The notes: generated by a model from the sequence alone, not told the origin. A DNA stretch of 64,000 nucleotides from Taibaiella sp. (GCA_021740995.1 JAIOYR010000005.1:34400-98399); one strand, 5' to 3'. Positions 1 to 9,622 are shown, numbered from the stretch's first letter. Made by a program: numbers and translations.

Positions 1-886
1 TGATAAAGGCGTAGCCGCCAAGAGCGGTTCTTTCAAAAATATTGTAGGTCACGTTTTGTGTAGAGATGGAGCCGAACGCTTTCTGGTCTATGAGCGACCG
101 TATACCAAATGCTACTGCAATGGCAAATAGTGGCAGTTTCTCCAACAGCACCCGCTTGTTCCACGCTCTGCGCTCGTAGTAGTCTACAAGTAATAAGGTA
201 AGTGGCAGTGTTACGGCTACCGGTTTAGACAGCAGAGAGCAGATGAATAGTGCTATCACGGCAGCGTACCATTTCCATTCCTTGGAGCCTATGGCTCTGA
301 TGTAATATACATAGCTGATACATGCTGCCATATAAAATGTGCCATAGAGTACATCTTTTCTGCCGGCAAGCCATGCTACAGACTCTACGTGCATAGGGTG
401 CAGCCCAAACAGCAAAGCCGCTACAAAAGCGGCTACTGTGCGCCGAGTGAGTAATAGTACAAAGAAATATACCAGAACCGTAACAAGCAGATGAAGCAGC
501 ACACTATCGAGATGGTATAACCAGGGCTCCAGACGAACATAGCTATATTCTATGGCATAACTGAGTATAGTAAGAGGATGATAGTTGCCCATGATGGGCG
601 TAGAAAAAATAAGGTTCAACCCTTCAGATGACGTGTCTTTTATGAGTGCGTTATCTCTTATATAGCCTGGGTCATCCCAGTTGGTAAGCTGGTTATAGAG
701 GCAGACTTTATAAAACAGCCAGGAAACTAAGGCAACGCAGGCTGCTAATGCTATATGCAGTTTGTTTCCTGCAAGTATGGACTTGCCAGTTGTATTGTCA
801 ACTGACTTTTTCCCGGGTGTTGTGGGTTGAGGTTTGCCTCCAGTATTGATGTTTGTTGCCGGTTGTTTATTTTTATTCTTCGCCAT
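1..886 (-). CDS. GT-C-fold/TPR membrane protein, N-terminal part (partial)
   Basis: The reading frame opens at an ATG (complement of 884-886) and runs off the window edge without a stop, giving 295 residues. A Lys/Asn/Pro/Thr-rich cytoplasmic stretch (about residues 1-38) is followed by a first membrane helix and then NWDDPGYI, the acidic loop motif expected after helix 1 of GT-C glycosyltransferases. About five hydrophobic segments are visible. The motif LFGLHPMHVESVAWLAGRKD (near residues 147-166) is typical of bacterial relatives of TMTC-type O-mannosyltransferases, which carry TPR repeats at the C-terminus. That C-terminal part would lie outside the window. Likely role: transfer of a sugar from a lipid-linked donor at the membrane. 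The substrate cannot be inferred. Family is fairly sure; enzymatic activity is inference. Confidence 0.75.
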   Translation of the reverse strand, partial: MAKNKNKQPATNINTGGKPQPTTPGKKSVDNTTGKSILAGNKLHIALAACVALVSWLFYKVCLYNQLTNWDDPGYIRDNALIKDTSSEGLNLIFSTPIMGNYHPLTILSYAIEYSYVRLEPWLYHLDSVLLHLLVTVLVYFFVLLLTRRTVAAFVAALLFGLHPMHVESVAWLAGRKDVLYGTFYMAACISYVYYIRAIGSKEWKWYAAVIALFICSLLSKPVAVTLPLTLLLVDYYERRAWNKRVLLEKLPLFAIAVAFGIRSLIDQKAFGSISTQNVTYNIFERTALGGYAFI

Positions 887-912
887 GCCGCATAAAAATA
901 CTTAAAAGTTAT

Positions 913-948
913 TTGTAAAAATAAGGGCTACCGAAAAATGGTAGCCCT
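913..948 (-). terminator. Rho-independent terminator of the repeat adhesin
   Basis: A perfect 9-bp stem (AGGGCTACC at 924-932 and GGTAGCCCT at 940-948, 7-nt loop) lies 24 nt past the stop codon of the gene ending at 972. Read on the minus strand it is followed by TATTTTTA, a usable U-tract. Confidence 0.8.
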
Positions 949-971
949 CAAGGTATTGCGTTACTATTATT

Positions 972-3900
972 CTATTGTCTTTTTACCAGCTTCTGCACTT
1001 TTACCTGCTGCCCGTTATCGTTGAACAGGGTAATGAGGTAAAGTCCGTCGGCGAGATTGCGGATGCTTATTTCTTTAGCATTTTCTTTATCTATAAGCAC
1101 TTTGCCATCTATGCTGCTTACAATAGCCCGAACATTGATACCTGCTTCTATAAATACTGTTTCAGTAGCCGGATTGGGGTAAATGCTGATAGCGGTATTG
1201 CTTAGCTCAGTTATGCCCGTAGTGCCGCCGCCCTTCCAGTCGGTGAGTACATATACCGCAGATACCGACTGGCAGCCATTGGTGTCTGTAACTGCTACCT
1301 TATAGTTGCCATTACCGGTAATAGGAGTGCTGTATGCAGTAGCTCCTGCTATAGGCGTCAAATTTTTGTACCATTGGTAGCTTACATATATAGTAGCGGT
1401 TCTCATGCTGGCGCCCGAAATAGCAATTGGCGGATTGGGCAGCGGCATTTCGTTTACAGATACAGTTGAAGTAGCTATAGTGCAACTCGACGGTACTGAT
1501 ATCTGGCAGGAATAAAGACCAGCCGCAGTGGCACTATAAGTGGGTGAGGTAGCACCTACAATGGCTGCACTGTTAAAGAACCACTGGTAGGTAATAGCGC
1601 TGCCCAGTGTAGAAGCACTGGTAGACAACAGGGAACTGCCACCCCAGCAGAATTTGGCAGGAGTGAGTGTAAGTACGGTGGGGGCTGCAACTACAGTGAC
1701 TACGGTATCTGCGTGAGTCATGTCTGAACAGCCTGTAAGCAAATCAGTAACCCGAACACGGTAACCACCACTCATGTTGGCTACATAGCCCAGACTATTA
1801 GCACCCGCAATTGCTAGAGAACCTCTGTACCACTGATAGGCAAAGCCAGGAACGGAAGTAAGCACCACACTGCCACCTGCACAGAAAAGCAATGGGCCGC
1901 CTGTAGTTATAGTCACATCGGGCAGCGGGTTTACATTTACTATCGTCGTTAAAGTAGTAGTAGTGCAACCGAAAGAATTTGTTACTTCGGCATAATAGCT
2001 TTCAGCCGCAGTAGCAGTAAACGAAGTTCCTGTTGCGCCGGTAATAGCACCAGCGGTGTTGAACCACTGATAGGTATAGCCGGTACCCGAATCAGCGGTA
2101 AGTGTTACGTTCCCGCCGTTACAGAAGGTAATTGGGCCTGAAGCGGTAACCACATTAACCGGAGTCGGATTGACAGTAATTACTTCAGGAGCAGATACCG
2201 CCCAGCAGCCAGCGCTGTTGATAACACGAACTGTATAGCTGCCGCTTGCAGTGGCATTATATACGCTGTTTGTGGCGCCGGCAATTGCAGTGCCTGCAAG
2301 TTCCCACTGGTAGGTAAGTCCAACACCAGTATTAGCATTGAGTGTTACGGGTGTGCCTGCACAGGTGGTAGCTGAGCCACCTGGTAATGTAATAGTGGCA
2401 ATCGCCGGTAACACTGTAACGGTTTGTGGAGGTGATAACAGGGAACAACCTGCAGTAGCACTTACCCGAACCTGATAACTACCGGTAGTGCTGGCAATAT
2501 GTGTGGGAGATACTGCGCCGGATATCGGTGTGCCTCCTACAAACCACTGATAAGTAACGCCGGGTGTAGTGCTGGCTGTAAGTGTTACAAAATCGCCGGG
2601 ACATAGTATGGTATCGCCGATTGGTGTAATAGCTGAAGGTGGCGCAGGCGATACGGTCACAATCGTGGTGCTGATACAGGTAGTAGGGAGGGTGTATGTA
2701 ATTATAGTAGTGCCGTTGGCAACACCTGTTGCTATGCCCGTACCCAGACCTATGGTAGCCACAGCCGGAGTGCCACTTTGCCAGGTGCCACCTAAAGAAG
2801 AATTGGTGAGCGTAATGTTAGTAGCCGGGCATAGTGTGCCTGGCCCGCCTATAGCTGCCGGTAGCGAATTGACTGTAATAGTGCGGGTGCGAGTACAACC
2901 CGTGCTGATTGTGTAAGTAATATTTGCTGTGCCGACACCGTTGCCGGTTACTATTCCTGTAGCTGCTCCTACGGGTGCATCTACTATATCGCTGCTGGTC
3001 CATGTTCCGCCAGCCGGCGTGCTGTTGAGTGTTGTGGTAAGACCGAGGCACACAGTTGGTGTTCCGGTAATAGTTCCCGGTAAAGCATTTACAGTAATGA
3101 CTCTGGTGCGGTCGCAGCCAAGGCTTGTATACGTAATGGTAGTGGTGCCGGCCGTAAGGCCATTGAGTACACCGGCTGCGCTGATAGTTCCTACTGCCAT
3201 ATCGCTGCTGCTCCATGCTCCTACAAGTGGCAGGGGTGTTGCGCTAAGTGTAATACTAGCATTGACACACACTGCCCCTGCACCAGTAATAACACCCGGT
3301 AAATTATTGACAGTAACCGTAAGAGTAGCCGAGCAGCCATTTGCGGTTGTGTAACTTATGATGGCTGTGTTTGCTATATTACCTGTAACTAGACCTGCTG
3401 CATTTACTGATGCTATGCCAGCGTTACTGCTGCTCCAGGTGCCCAGTGGAGTAGTATTGCTCAAAGTAGTTGTTTGGCCGAGGCAAACTGTGGCTGTACC
3501 TGTAATAGTGGCAGGTGTAACTAACACTGTAACAACCGCAGTAGCGGAACAACCGGTGCCTATAGTATATAAAATAGTAGTAGTACCTGCTGTAAGACCT
3601 GCAACAACGCCGGTAGCTGCGTCTATAGTGCCTACTGTCGATACGCTGCTGCTCCATGTGCCGCCTGCGCTTGTGTTGTTAAGATCGGTAGTGCTGCCTT
3701 CGCAAACCGTGAGCGCTCCGGTGATTGCCGGTGGTAAAGGAGAAACAGTAACTATTGCTGTGCGACGGCAGCCTGTGCCCAATGAATAACTAATAGTAGT
3801 GGTGCCGGATGATATACCAGCTACTACTCCAGCGGTCGAAACTGTGCCTACAGCAAGGTCTGATGATGCCCAGGCCCCGCCGGGGTATAAGCTGGTAAGT

Positions 3901-5927
3901 GCAGTAGTAAAGCCAACGCAAACTGAGGGCGTGCCCAGTATGGGGGTAGGCGTAGGGTTAACGGTTGCGATAGCGGAACGGAAACACCCACTAGGCATGA
4001 TATATGTAACAACGGATGTGCCGGGCAATATGCCTGTGAATACACCAGTTGCGGCATTGATGGATCCTATTGCCGGTGCGCTGCTGCTCCATGTACCACC
4101 TGCCAATATATTGGTGAGTGTTGTTGTGGCTTCCTGACAAACTGAGAGCGTGCCACCTATGCTGCCCGGTTGGGCGTTTACGGTGACTTCCTGAGTTACC
4201 AAACAGCCTGTTGTTAATCTGTAAGTAATCAATGCAGTGCCAGCAGTATTACCTATGAAAAGTCCTGCATCAGTAATTGTTGCCACAGTTTCGTTGCTGC
4301 TGGCCCAGAAGCCATCAACAGGTCCGCTGCTGGAGAGCGTGGTAGAAAGCCCCTCGCACACTGAGAAAATACCGGTAATTGGTGTGGGATTAGTATTTAC
4401 CGTAATGGTAATAGTGACAAAACAGCTGCTGGGGAAAGTATATGTGATGTCTGCAGTGCCAGGTGATATTGCTGTTACTTCTCCGGTAGAGACATCTACA
4501 GTGCCCACAGCCACGTCGCTGCTGGACCATGTGCCTCCAGGCACTGTGTTAAGAAAAGTATATACATCTCCTTCGCACATGGTAGGGAATCCGCTGATGG
4601 GTGCAACAGGATTTACTGTAACTATGGCTGTAGAAAAACAACCACTGGGCAGCCTGTAACTAATCATTGTTGTACCGGCAGTGATGCCACTGACAACTCC
4701 CGTCGCAGGATTCACTGTGGCTACTGCAGTCACAGTGCTGCTCCATGTGCTACCAGCAACTGCAGGCAGTGCAGACAATGTGGTTGTTTCGCCCATACAA
4801 ACGCTCAGTGTACCTGTAATAGGGGGTGCCAGAGGCAATGGATTAACGGTAACTACTTCTGTAACCTCGCAAGAGCCGGAAGTATAAGTGATAATAGTAG
4901 TACCGGAAGCAATGCCGGTAACCAAACCTGTAGCGGCACCAACTGTAGCCACTGAGGGAGTGCCACTGGTCCAAACACCGCCCGTAAGCGGATTGCTTAA
5001 TGCCAATGTAAGGCCAATACATGTGCTGGAGCCGCCGGTAATTTCAGGGCAACTTGATGTTAGCGAAAACTCATCGAAATATGCGTTTTGTGCATCCGGT
5101 CCTAAGCCAGCGTAGGTAACTGAGTAGTTGCCCAGAAAACCAAAGGTAGTCATAGGGATAGAAGTCAAAGTTGCGTCGATAGTGCTACCAACAGCTACCG
5201 ATACTCCGGAAGAAGGGTCAGCGAAAGCGCCTACACCGTCGTCGCGGATGTATAAAGTCCATTGGTCAATTGTAGATTCATAGATCACTTTTACGCTTGC
5301 ATAGTTTGTAGGGCCGGTAAGTGCTGCCCCGGAAGCAACTAATGTAGTAACAGTGCCTGTGAGGCCGCCGCTATACCTTACCAGTTGCAAGCCCGATGGC
5401 AATGCCGGATTGAAAGTTACAGCGTATCCGTCACCCATCATCCGTATGTTTGCATCAGTGCCTGCCAATACTACAGCAGCATTGTTTTGGCCATCGGCAA
5501 AACCTGTTGCGGGTAAACTGGTTCTGATGTTAAACGTCCAGGTTAGCAACTCATCGTTAAGAGAGAGCGTAGGATTGAAAGGTGCTAAGTAACCTGCAAG
5601 GCTGGCTGTAGCAGCCGCAAAACCATTGTTTGTTGTTCCGGTAACTGTAGCTACTGATACCGCAGCTGCAAGCTGATTGTCTGTAAGATCAAGCACGGTG
5701 CCAAAAGTACCTCCCACTTGTATGCCGGCAGCGCTACCCGAGGTTGCATCTGTACTGCCTGTCATTACCGTAAATGGTATTAGTGGCGTGCCACCGGGAG
5801 GAAAAGGTGGGAATCCATCAACTCCGGGAAAGCTATTGGAATAAACTACAGTCTGAGCATATGTGTGCTGCACTTTAAATAGCAAAAGCATCATACATAA
5901 CGCTGAAAAACGTAACAATTTCTTCAT
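972..5927 (-). CDS. Giant secreted Ig-like repeat adhesin with T9SS sorting domain
   Basis: 1651 residues. Signal peptide at 1-25 (cleavage after TYAQ). Residues about 26-293 form a lectin/concanavalin-like N-terminal domain of the kind found in Bacteroidota surface proteins. From about 296 to 1100 there are eleven consecutive repeats of about 73 residues, each with ITG..(S/T)VC, GGTWSSS, a VATV..ATGVVTGI segment, GTT.ITY and a second Cys. This is a BIg2-like fold with one Cys pair per repeat. Six Ig-like repeats with a TYQW core follow (about 1105-1560). The last about 75 residues (YPNPATETVFIEA, DGLYLITLF, KVQKLVKRQ) are a type A T9SS sorting domain. Likely exported to the cell surface and used for adhesion or gliding. 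The gene stands alone between its own promoter and terminator. The ligand is unknown. Confidence 0.92.
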   Translation of the reverse strand: MKKLLRFSALCMMLLLFKVQHTYAQTVVYSNSFPGVDGFPPFPPGGTPLIPFTVMTGSTDATSGSAAGIQVGGTFGTVLDLTDNQLAAAVSVATVTGTTNNGFAAATASLAGYLAPFNPTLSLNDELLTWTFNIRTSLPATGFADGQNNAAVVLAGTDANIRMMGDGYAVTFNPALPSGLQLVRYSGGLTGTVTTLVASGAALTGPTNYASVKVIYESTIDQWTLYIRDDGVGAFADPSSGVSVAVGSTIDATLTSIPMTTFGFLGNYSVTYAGLGPDAQNAYFDEFSLTSSCPEITGGSSTCIGLTLALSNPLTGGVWTSGTPSVATVGAATGLVTGIASGTTIITYTSGSCEVTEVVTVNPLPLAPPITGTLSVCMGETTTLSALPAVAGSTWSSTVTAVATVNPATGVVSGITAGTTMISYRLPSGCFSTAIVTVNPVAPISGFPTMCEGDVYTFLNTVPGGTWSSSDVAVGTVDVSTGEVTAISPGTADITYTFPSSCFVTITITVNTNPTPITGIFSVCEGLSTTLSSSGPVDGFWASSNETVATITDAGLFIGNTAGTALITYRLTTGCLVTQEVTVNAQPGSIGGTLSVCQEATTTLTNILAGGTWSSSAPAIGSINAATGVFTGILPGTSVVTYIMPSGCFRSAIATVNPTPTPILGTPSVCVGFTTALTSLYPGGAWASSDLAVGTVSTAGVVAGISSGTTTISYSLGTGCRRTAIVTVSPLPPAITGALTVCEGSTTDLNNTSAGGTWSSSVSTVGTIDAATGVVAGLTAGTTTILYTIGTGCSATAVVTVLVTPATITGTATVCLGQTTTLSNTTPLGTWSSSNAGIASVNAAGLVTGNIANTAIISYTTANGCSATLTVTVNNLPGVITGAGAVCVNASITLSATPLPLVGAWSSSDMAVGTISAAGVLNGLTAGTTTITYTSLGCDRTRVITVNALPGTITGTPTVCLGLTTTLNSTPAGGTWTSSDIVDAPVGAATGIVTGNGVGTANITYTISTGCTRTRTITVNSLPAAIGGPGTLCPATNITLTNSSLGGTWQSGTPAVATIGLGTGIATGVANGTTIITYTLPTTCISTTIVTVSPAPPSAITPIGDTILCPGDFVTLTASTTPGVTYQWFVGGTPISGAVSPTHIASTTGSYQVRVSATAGCSLLSPPQTVTVLPAIATITLPGGSATTCAGTPVTLNANTGVGLTYQWELAGTAIAGATNSVYNATASGSYTVRVINSAGCWAVSAPEVITVNPTPVNVVTASGPITFCNGGNVTLTADSGTGYTYQWFNTAGAITGATGTSFTATAAESYYAEVTNSFGCTTTTLTTIVNVNPLPDVTITTGGPLLFCAGGSVVLTSVPGFAYQWYRGSLAIAGANSLGYVANMSGGYRVRVTDLLTGCSDMTHADTVVTVVAAPTVLTLTPAKFCWGGSSLLSTSASTLGSAITYQWFFNSAAIVGATSPTYSATAAGLYSCQISVPSSCTIATSTVSVNEMPLPNPPIAISGASMRTATIYVSYQWYKNLTPIAGATAYSTPITGNGNYKVAVTDTNGCQSVSAVYVLTDWKGGGTTGITELSNTAISIYPNPATETVFIEAGINVRAIVSSIDGKVLIDKENAKEISIRNLADGLYLITLFNDNGQQVKVQKLVKRQ

Positions 5928-5955
5928 AATAAAAGTATTTCAATATTATCAGTTA

Positions 5956-5986
5956 GCAAGGTAAGAATTAATACAATAATTTTCAA
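5956..5986 (-). promoter_or_regulatory. Bacteroidota-type promoter of the adhesin gene
   Basis: On the minus strand TTG (5984-5986) is followed after 20 nt by TACCTTGC (5956-5963). The spacing matches the Bacteroidota -33/-7 arrangement. The -7 box is one T short of TAnnTTTG. The predicted leader before the ATG at 5927 is about 20 nt. Confidence 0.6.
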
Positions 5987-6037
5987 GAAATATTTTAGTA
6001 AAACGACTGTATGTAATGAATGCTTGCCATGCAGTAA

Positions 6038-6078
6038 ATTGATTAATAATATTTGCAATGCAAATGTTATTAATCAAT
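6038..6078. repeat. Long AT-rich palindrome, 20-bp arms with 1-nt centre
   Basis: Arms 6038-6057 and 6059-6078 are inverted copies with a single mismatch. The element lies in the 386-nt gap (5928-6313) between the adhesin start and the response-regulator stop. There is no T-tract, so it is not a classical terminator. It could be an operator, a cruciform site or an mRNA hairpin. Nothing else was recognised in this gap except the hairpin at 6283-6333. Confidence 0.7.
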
Positions 6079-6282
6079 AGTTTATATTATTCAGGATGAA
6101 TTATTTCTACAAGACGTGTAGCGAAAACTTGTTCAAAAAAAGCAGGTCAGTATGTAGAAAAATCTGTCTGAATCCAGGGCGATAGGATGAGTAAATCTTT
6201 ATAGTGTTTCAGTAAAGATTTGCAGTCTGTTATTATCAGGCTATAGATACATAATTGCCTTAAAAGATGATGGATTGAAACC

Positions 6283-6333
6283 GGTATATGGATAGGATGG
6301 AAGAACATGTGCGTTACATCCTATCCATATACC
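6283..6333 (-). repeat. Perfect 17-bp inverted repeat spanning the response-regulator stop codon
   Basis: Arms 6283-6299 and 6317-6333 are exact reverse complements separated by 17 nt. The right arm encodes the last residues (WYMDRM) of the regulator and the stop codon sits in the loop. On the minus-strand transcript it would form a strong hairpin at the operon end without an obvious U-tract, probably a 3'-end stabiliser or an atypical terminator. Confidence 0.75.
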
Positions 6334-6745
6334 AGTTTAGCTCGCGCTCCATTTTTTTGTACTGGCGTATTGTACTGATTATTTTTTGCAGACGCGTAAA
6401 AGCTGTTTCACTTTTCACTACATAGTCGAAGGCCTTGTGGTGCATACAATTGACAGCCACATCAATTTTGTCCTGGCTGGAGAGCATCACTACCGAAATG
6501 TCCGGATTATGAGCTTTAATTTTATCGAGGGTATCTATTCCGTTTATTGCATTTTTGTCAATACCATCCAGATAGTAATCGAGTATTACTATATCCGGCG
6601 AGTGAGATAAATGCTTCATGCATTCCTCGCCGGTAGGGTAGGTTTCAATAACAAAATCAGCATTTTGTAGAAAATCCAATTCGAGTGATTTCAGATACAG
6701 CGCATCATCATCAACCAGAAATATTTTTATTTTTTCCGTATTCAT
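6314..6745 (-). CDS. Single-domain response regulator (CheY-like)
   Basis: 143 residues, a receiver domain with no output domain. Acidic pocket DDD near residues 12-14, phospho-acceptor Asp in VILDYYLDG (about 56), LSS switch residues, and the conserved Lys in YVVKSE. A charged C-terminal tail follows. The start overlaps the end of the upstream hybrid kinase by 4 nt (ATGA type), so the two are translationally coupled and the regulator is very likely a phosphorelay partner of that kinase's HPt domain. Being DNA-binding-free, it probably acts through protein contacts or as a phosphate sink. Family assignment is secure; the partner is inferred from gene order. Confidence 0.9.
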   Translation of the reverse strand: MNTEKIKIFLVDDDALYLKSLELDFLQNADFVIETYPTGEECMKHLSHSPDIVILDYYLDGIDKNAINGIDTLDKIKAHNPDISVVMLSSQDKIDVAVNCMHHKAFDYVVKSETAFTRLQKIISTIRQYKKMERELNWYMDRM

Positions 6746-9594
6746 ACTTTTATTTTTTTCATAGAGTTCAATTCTTCCAATAATTCGTTACATGCCTGAT
6801 TGCAAACGTTTTCGAGCTGCGTAACGAGGTCTGTTACTTCATCTGTTTCTGATTGGCTTTTGGCAAAATCCTGCACTTTCCTTGCCATATTTTCAAAGTT
6901 CATACTTATGCCCATTATTGAAAAAGACGGGATTATCTTATGAACAGCAGCGTGTAAAGAATGCCAGTCTTTGTCGAGAAAACTTTGCTTCATTAGACTA
7001 ATCAATGGTGGTGTTTGTTCGAGATAGAGTGATATCATCTCTATCATAAGTGCAGGATTGGATTTAGTGCGACGAGAAAGATAGGCAAGGTCTATGCATT
7101 TCTGTTTAATTATCGATTCTGCTTTTTCCTCATTGTTCATGGTAATTGATGGTTTCTTTACAAGACTCATAATTTTGTTATAAAGTATCCGTTCATCAAT
7201 AGGTTTTGCAATATAATCGTTCATCCCGACTGCTTTACATTTTTGCAAGTCCACAGTGGTCACATCGGCAGTCAAAGCAATGATCGGGATTTTTGAGTTC
7301 ATTTTTGTACGGATGTGCTCTGTAGCTTCAAATCCATTCATTTCAGGCATTTGTAAATCCATCAAAATGATATCGTAAGATTTGCTCATCATCTTTTCTA
7401 TAGCAATCCTTCCATTTTCTGCGATATCCCGCTCAAATCCAAAATCGTCCAATACGGTCTTCATCAGCAGTTGATTGAGCGCTATGTCTTCCACCACCAA
7501 TACTTTTATGTTTTTTATTTTTGTATCAAGCTCAAGGATTTCTGTTTCAAATTCGGCTGCAGCTTTTGTCTTTGTAAAGTTTAAAAAAAAGTTGAAGGTA
7601 GAGCCCTGACCGACTTTACTTGTTACACCAATAGTACCGCCCTGCTGCTCTACCAGTTGTTTTACTATGGCAAGACCCAAGCCGGTGCCACCATATAGTC
7701 TTGAAGTACCACTGGATGCCTGCTGGAAGTTTTCAAATATTTTTGCGATCTTACTGTCTGTTATTCCGATTCCTGTGTCTGTAACCGAAAAATTAATGGA
7801 TACATTATCCTCACTTTGAGTTAGTAACTTTATTCCAACAGTTATTTTTCCTTTAGCTGTAAATTTCACCGCGTTACTTACCAAATTCAGAATTATCTGA
7901 TGCAAACGTACAGGGTCACCTAACAATACTTCTGGTATATTACTGTCATATTCTATTGTCAACTCCAGATTTTTCTCCTGTATTTTAGTTTCAAACAAAT
8001 GAAGCATTGCGGAGATGGATAATGCCATTTTGAATGGGATATGCTCAAAAGTCATTTTTCCGGCATCCACTTTTGCCAGATCCAGTATGTCGTTTATAAG
8101 TACTATCAGCGCATCGCCACTCACCTTTATAGCCTGCAGATATTCCTTTTGTTTTGCGGAGAGATCAGTTTTCAATACTACTTTTGTAAAACCTATAATC
8201 GCATTCATAGGAGTACGAATCTCATGACTCATGTTTGAGAGGAATTGCTGTTTAGATTTTACAGCATCTATAGCCAATCTTGTGGCACGCTCCGCTTTGT
8301 CCTTTGCTACCTCTGCAATCTCTGTTGCCAACTCGGCAAAAACCTTTGCTTCAGTAAGTGCTTTTTCATATTTCTTCTGCTCTGTAATCACTCTTGCTAC
8401 CACAACTGCACCGAGTACATTTCCTTCATCGTCTTTGTATACTGAGCCGTTGAAAAGAACATCAGTCAATTCGCCATCTATTATTGTCAGTGGATAGTTT
8501 TCTACAAATCCTTTTGAAAACACTTCCTTATATACTTCTCTGGCTTTTTTCGGCTCGGTAAAATAGTCGGCGAAATCGGTGCCTATGAGGTTTTCACGTA
8601 GTTCGCCAGTAATGGTCGCTAAGGCATCATTCATGTCTGTAATCTTTCCCTTGTTGCTGATTGTTACCAAGGGGTCAAGGCTGGCTTCTATAAGACTTCG
8701 TGAATATTGTGATGCGAGTTTTGCTGAGTAGATATATTCCTCCAGCTCTTTATTTAGTATTTCTCTTTTTTCTTTTTCTTCATTCTGGAAATTTAATTCT
8801 ATTCCTGCTATTACGAGTTCTGCGGCACGCTTTTCTTTTTCGCCAATTTGGAATACTAGCTCTTTATTAGCAGTAAGCAGTTCTGATGCACGTTTCTCTT
8901 TTTCATCATTTTGAAAAAGCAGTTCCCTGTTAGCAATGCCCAATTCTGAAGCCCGCTTTTCTTTTTCTTTGTTTTGAAATGCCAGTTCTTTATTGGCTAT
9001 GCCCAGCTCGGCTGCCCGCTTTTCTTTTTCTTTGTTTTGAAATGCCAGTTCTTTATTAGCAACACCAAGCTCAGCTGCTCTCTTTTCTTTTTCATCGTTT
9101 TGGAAAGCAAGTTCTTTATTGGCTATGCTCAGCTCTGCTGCGCGTTTTTCTTTCTCATCATTTTGGAAAGCAAGTTCTTTATTGGCTATTCTAAGCACGG
9201 TAGCCCATTTTTGTTCTGCTACTTCCCTAGCCACAATTACAATACCCAACACTTTGCCATTTTCGTCTTTGTATACCGAACCGTTGTATAGCACTTCGGT
9301 TAGCTTGCCTTGTTTATTTTTTAGCGTAAGCGGTGCTTCTGAAATATATCCTTTTTCGAAAACTTCTAAGCACATGCCTTTTGCCATGTCGGGTTCAGTA
9401 AAATATCGGGAAAAATTGCTGCCAATTATCTGTTTGTTTGTATTGCCAGTAATAGTAGCAAATGCCTTATTCATATCTGTAATCTTTCCTTTGGCACTAA
9501 TTGTCACCAATGAGTCGAGACTAGCCTCAATCAGGCTTCTGGCATATTGTGATTTTTTTTCTCTTATTGCTTCCACTCTTTGTGTTAATGACAT
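6742..9594 (-). CDS. Cytoplasmic hybrid histidine kinase with PAS domains, 21-residue coiled-coil repeats, REC and HPt
   Basis: 950 residues with no transmembrane segment. Order: PAS 1 (about 18-130); seven tandem 21-residue heptad repeats of the type ANKELAFQNDEKEKRAAEL (about 136-278); PAS 2 (about 298-408, closely similar to PAS 1); HisKA with FLSNMSHEIRTP (His457); HATPase with NLVSNAVKF, DTGIGI and GGTGLGLAIV; receiver with VVED and phospho-acceptor Asp746 in IILMDLQMP; and a C-terminal HPt domain (HAAVHKI, likely His885). It can therefore run a full His-Asp-His relay ending at the downstream single-domain regulator. The gene sits 28 nt after an AraC-type regulator. The repeats extend the signalling helix between the sensor modules. 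The input signal is unknown. Confidence 0.93.
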   Translation of the reverse strand: MSLTQRVEAIREKKSQYARSLIEASLDSLVTISAKGKITDMNKAFATITGNTNKQIIGSNFSRYFTEPDMAKGMCLEVFEKGYISEAPLTLKNKQGKLTEVLYNGSVYKDENGKVLGIVIVAREVAEQKWATVLRIANKELAFQNDEKEKRAAELSIANKELAFQNDEKEKRAAELGVANKELAFQNKEKEKRAAELGIANKELAFQNKEKEKRASELGIANRELLFQNDEKEKRASELLTANKELVFQIGEKEKRAAELVIAGIELNFQNEEKEKREILNKELEEYIYSAKLASQYSRSLIEASLDPLVTISNKGKITDMNDALATITGELRENLIGTDFADYFTEPKKAREVYKEVFSKGFVENYPLTIIDGELTDVLFNGSVYKDDEGNVLGAVVVARVITEQKKYEKALTEAKVFAELATEIAEVAKDKAERATRLAIDAVKSKQQFLSNMSHEIRTPMNAIIGFTKVVLKTDLSAKQKEYLQAIKVSGDALIVLINDILDLAKVDAGKMTFEHIPFKMALSISAMLHLFETKIQEKNLELTIEYDSNIPEVLLGDPVRLHQIILNLVSNAVKFTAKGKITVGIKLLTQSEDNVSINFSVTDTGIGITDSKIAKIFENFQQASSGTSRLYGGTGLGLAIVKQLVEQQGGTIGVTSKVGQGSTFNFFLNFTKTKAAAEFETEILELDTKIKNIKVLVVEDIALNQLLMKTVLDDFGFERDIAENGRIAIEKMMSKSYDIILMDLQMPEMNGFEATEHIRTKMNSKIPIIALTADVTTVDLQKCKAVGMNDYIAKPIDERILYNKIMSLVKKPSITMNNEEKAESIIKQKCIDLAYLSRRTKSNPALMIEMISLYLEQTPPLISLMKQSFLDKDWHSLHAAVHKIIPSFSIMGISMNFENMARKVQDFAKSQSETDEVTDLVTQLENVCNQACNELLEELNSMKKIKV

Positions 9595-9622
9595 ATCTGA
9601 AAAACAGTGCTCTAGAGTATTT

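Noticed and set aside
2569..4887. Long plus-strand open frames opposite the repeat adhesin
   Set aside because: They follow the 73-residue repeat periodicity of the real minus-strand gene, are Val/Pro/Thr-rich without any fold, and have no promoter; they are mirror frames of a repetitive gene.
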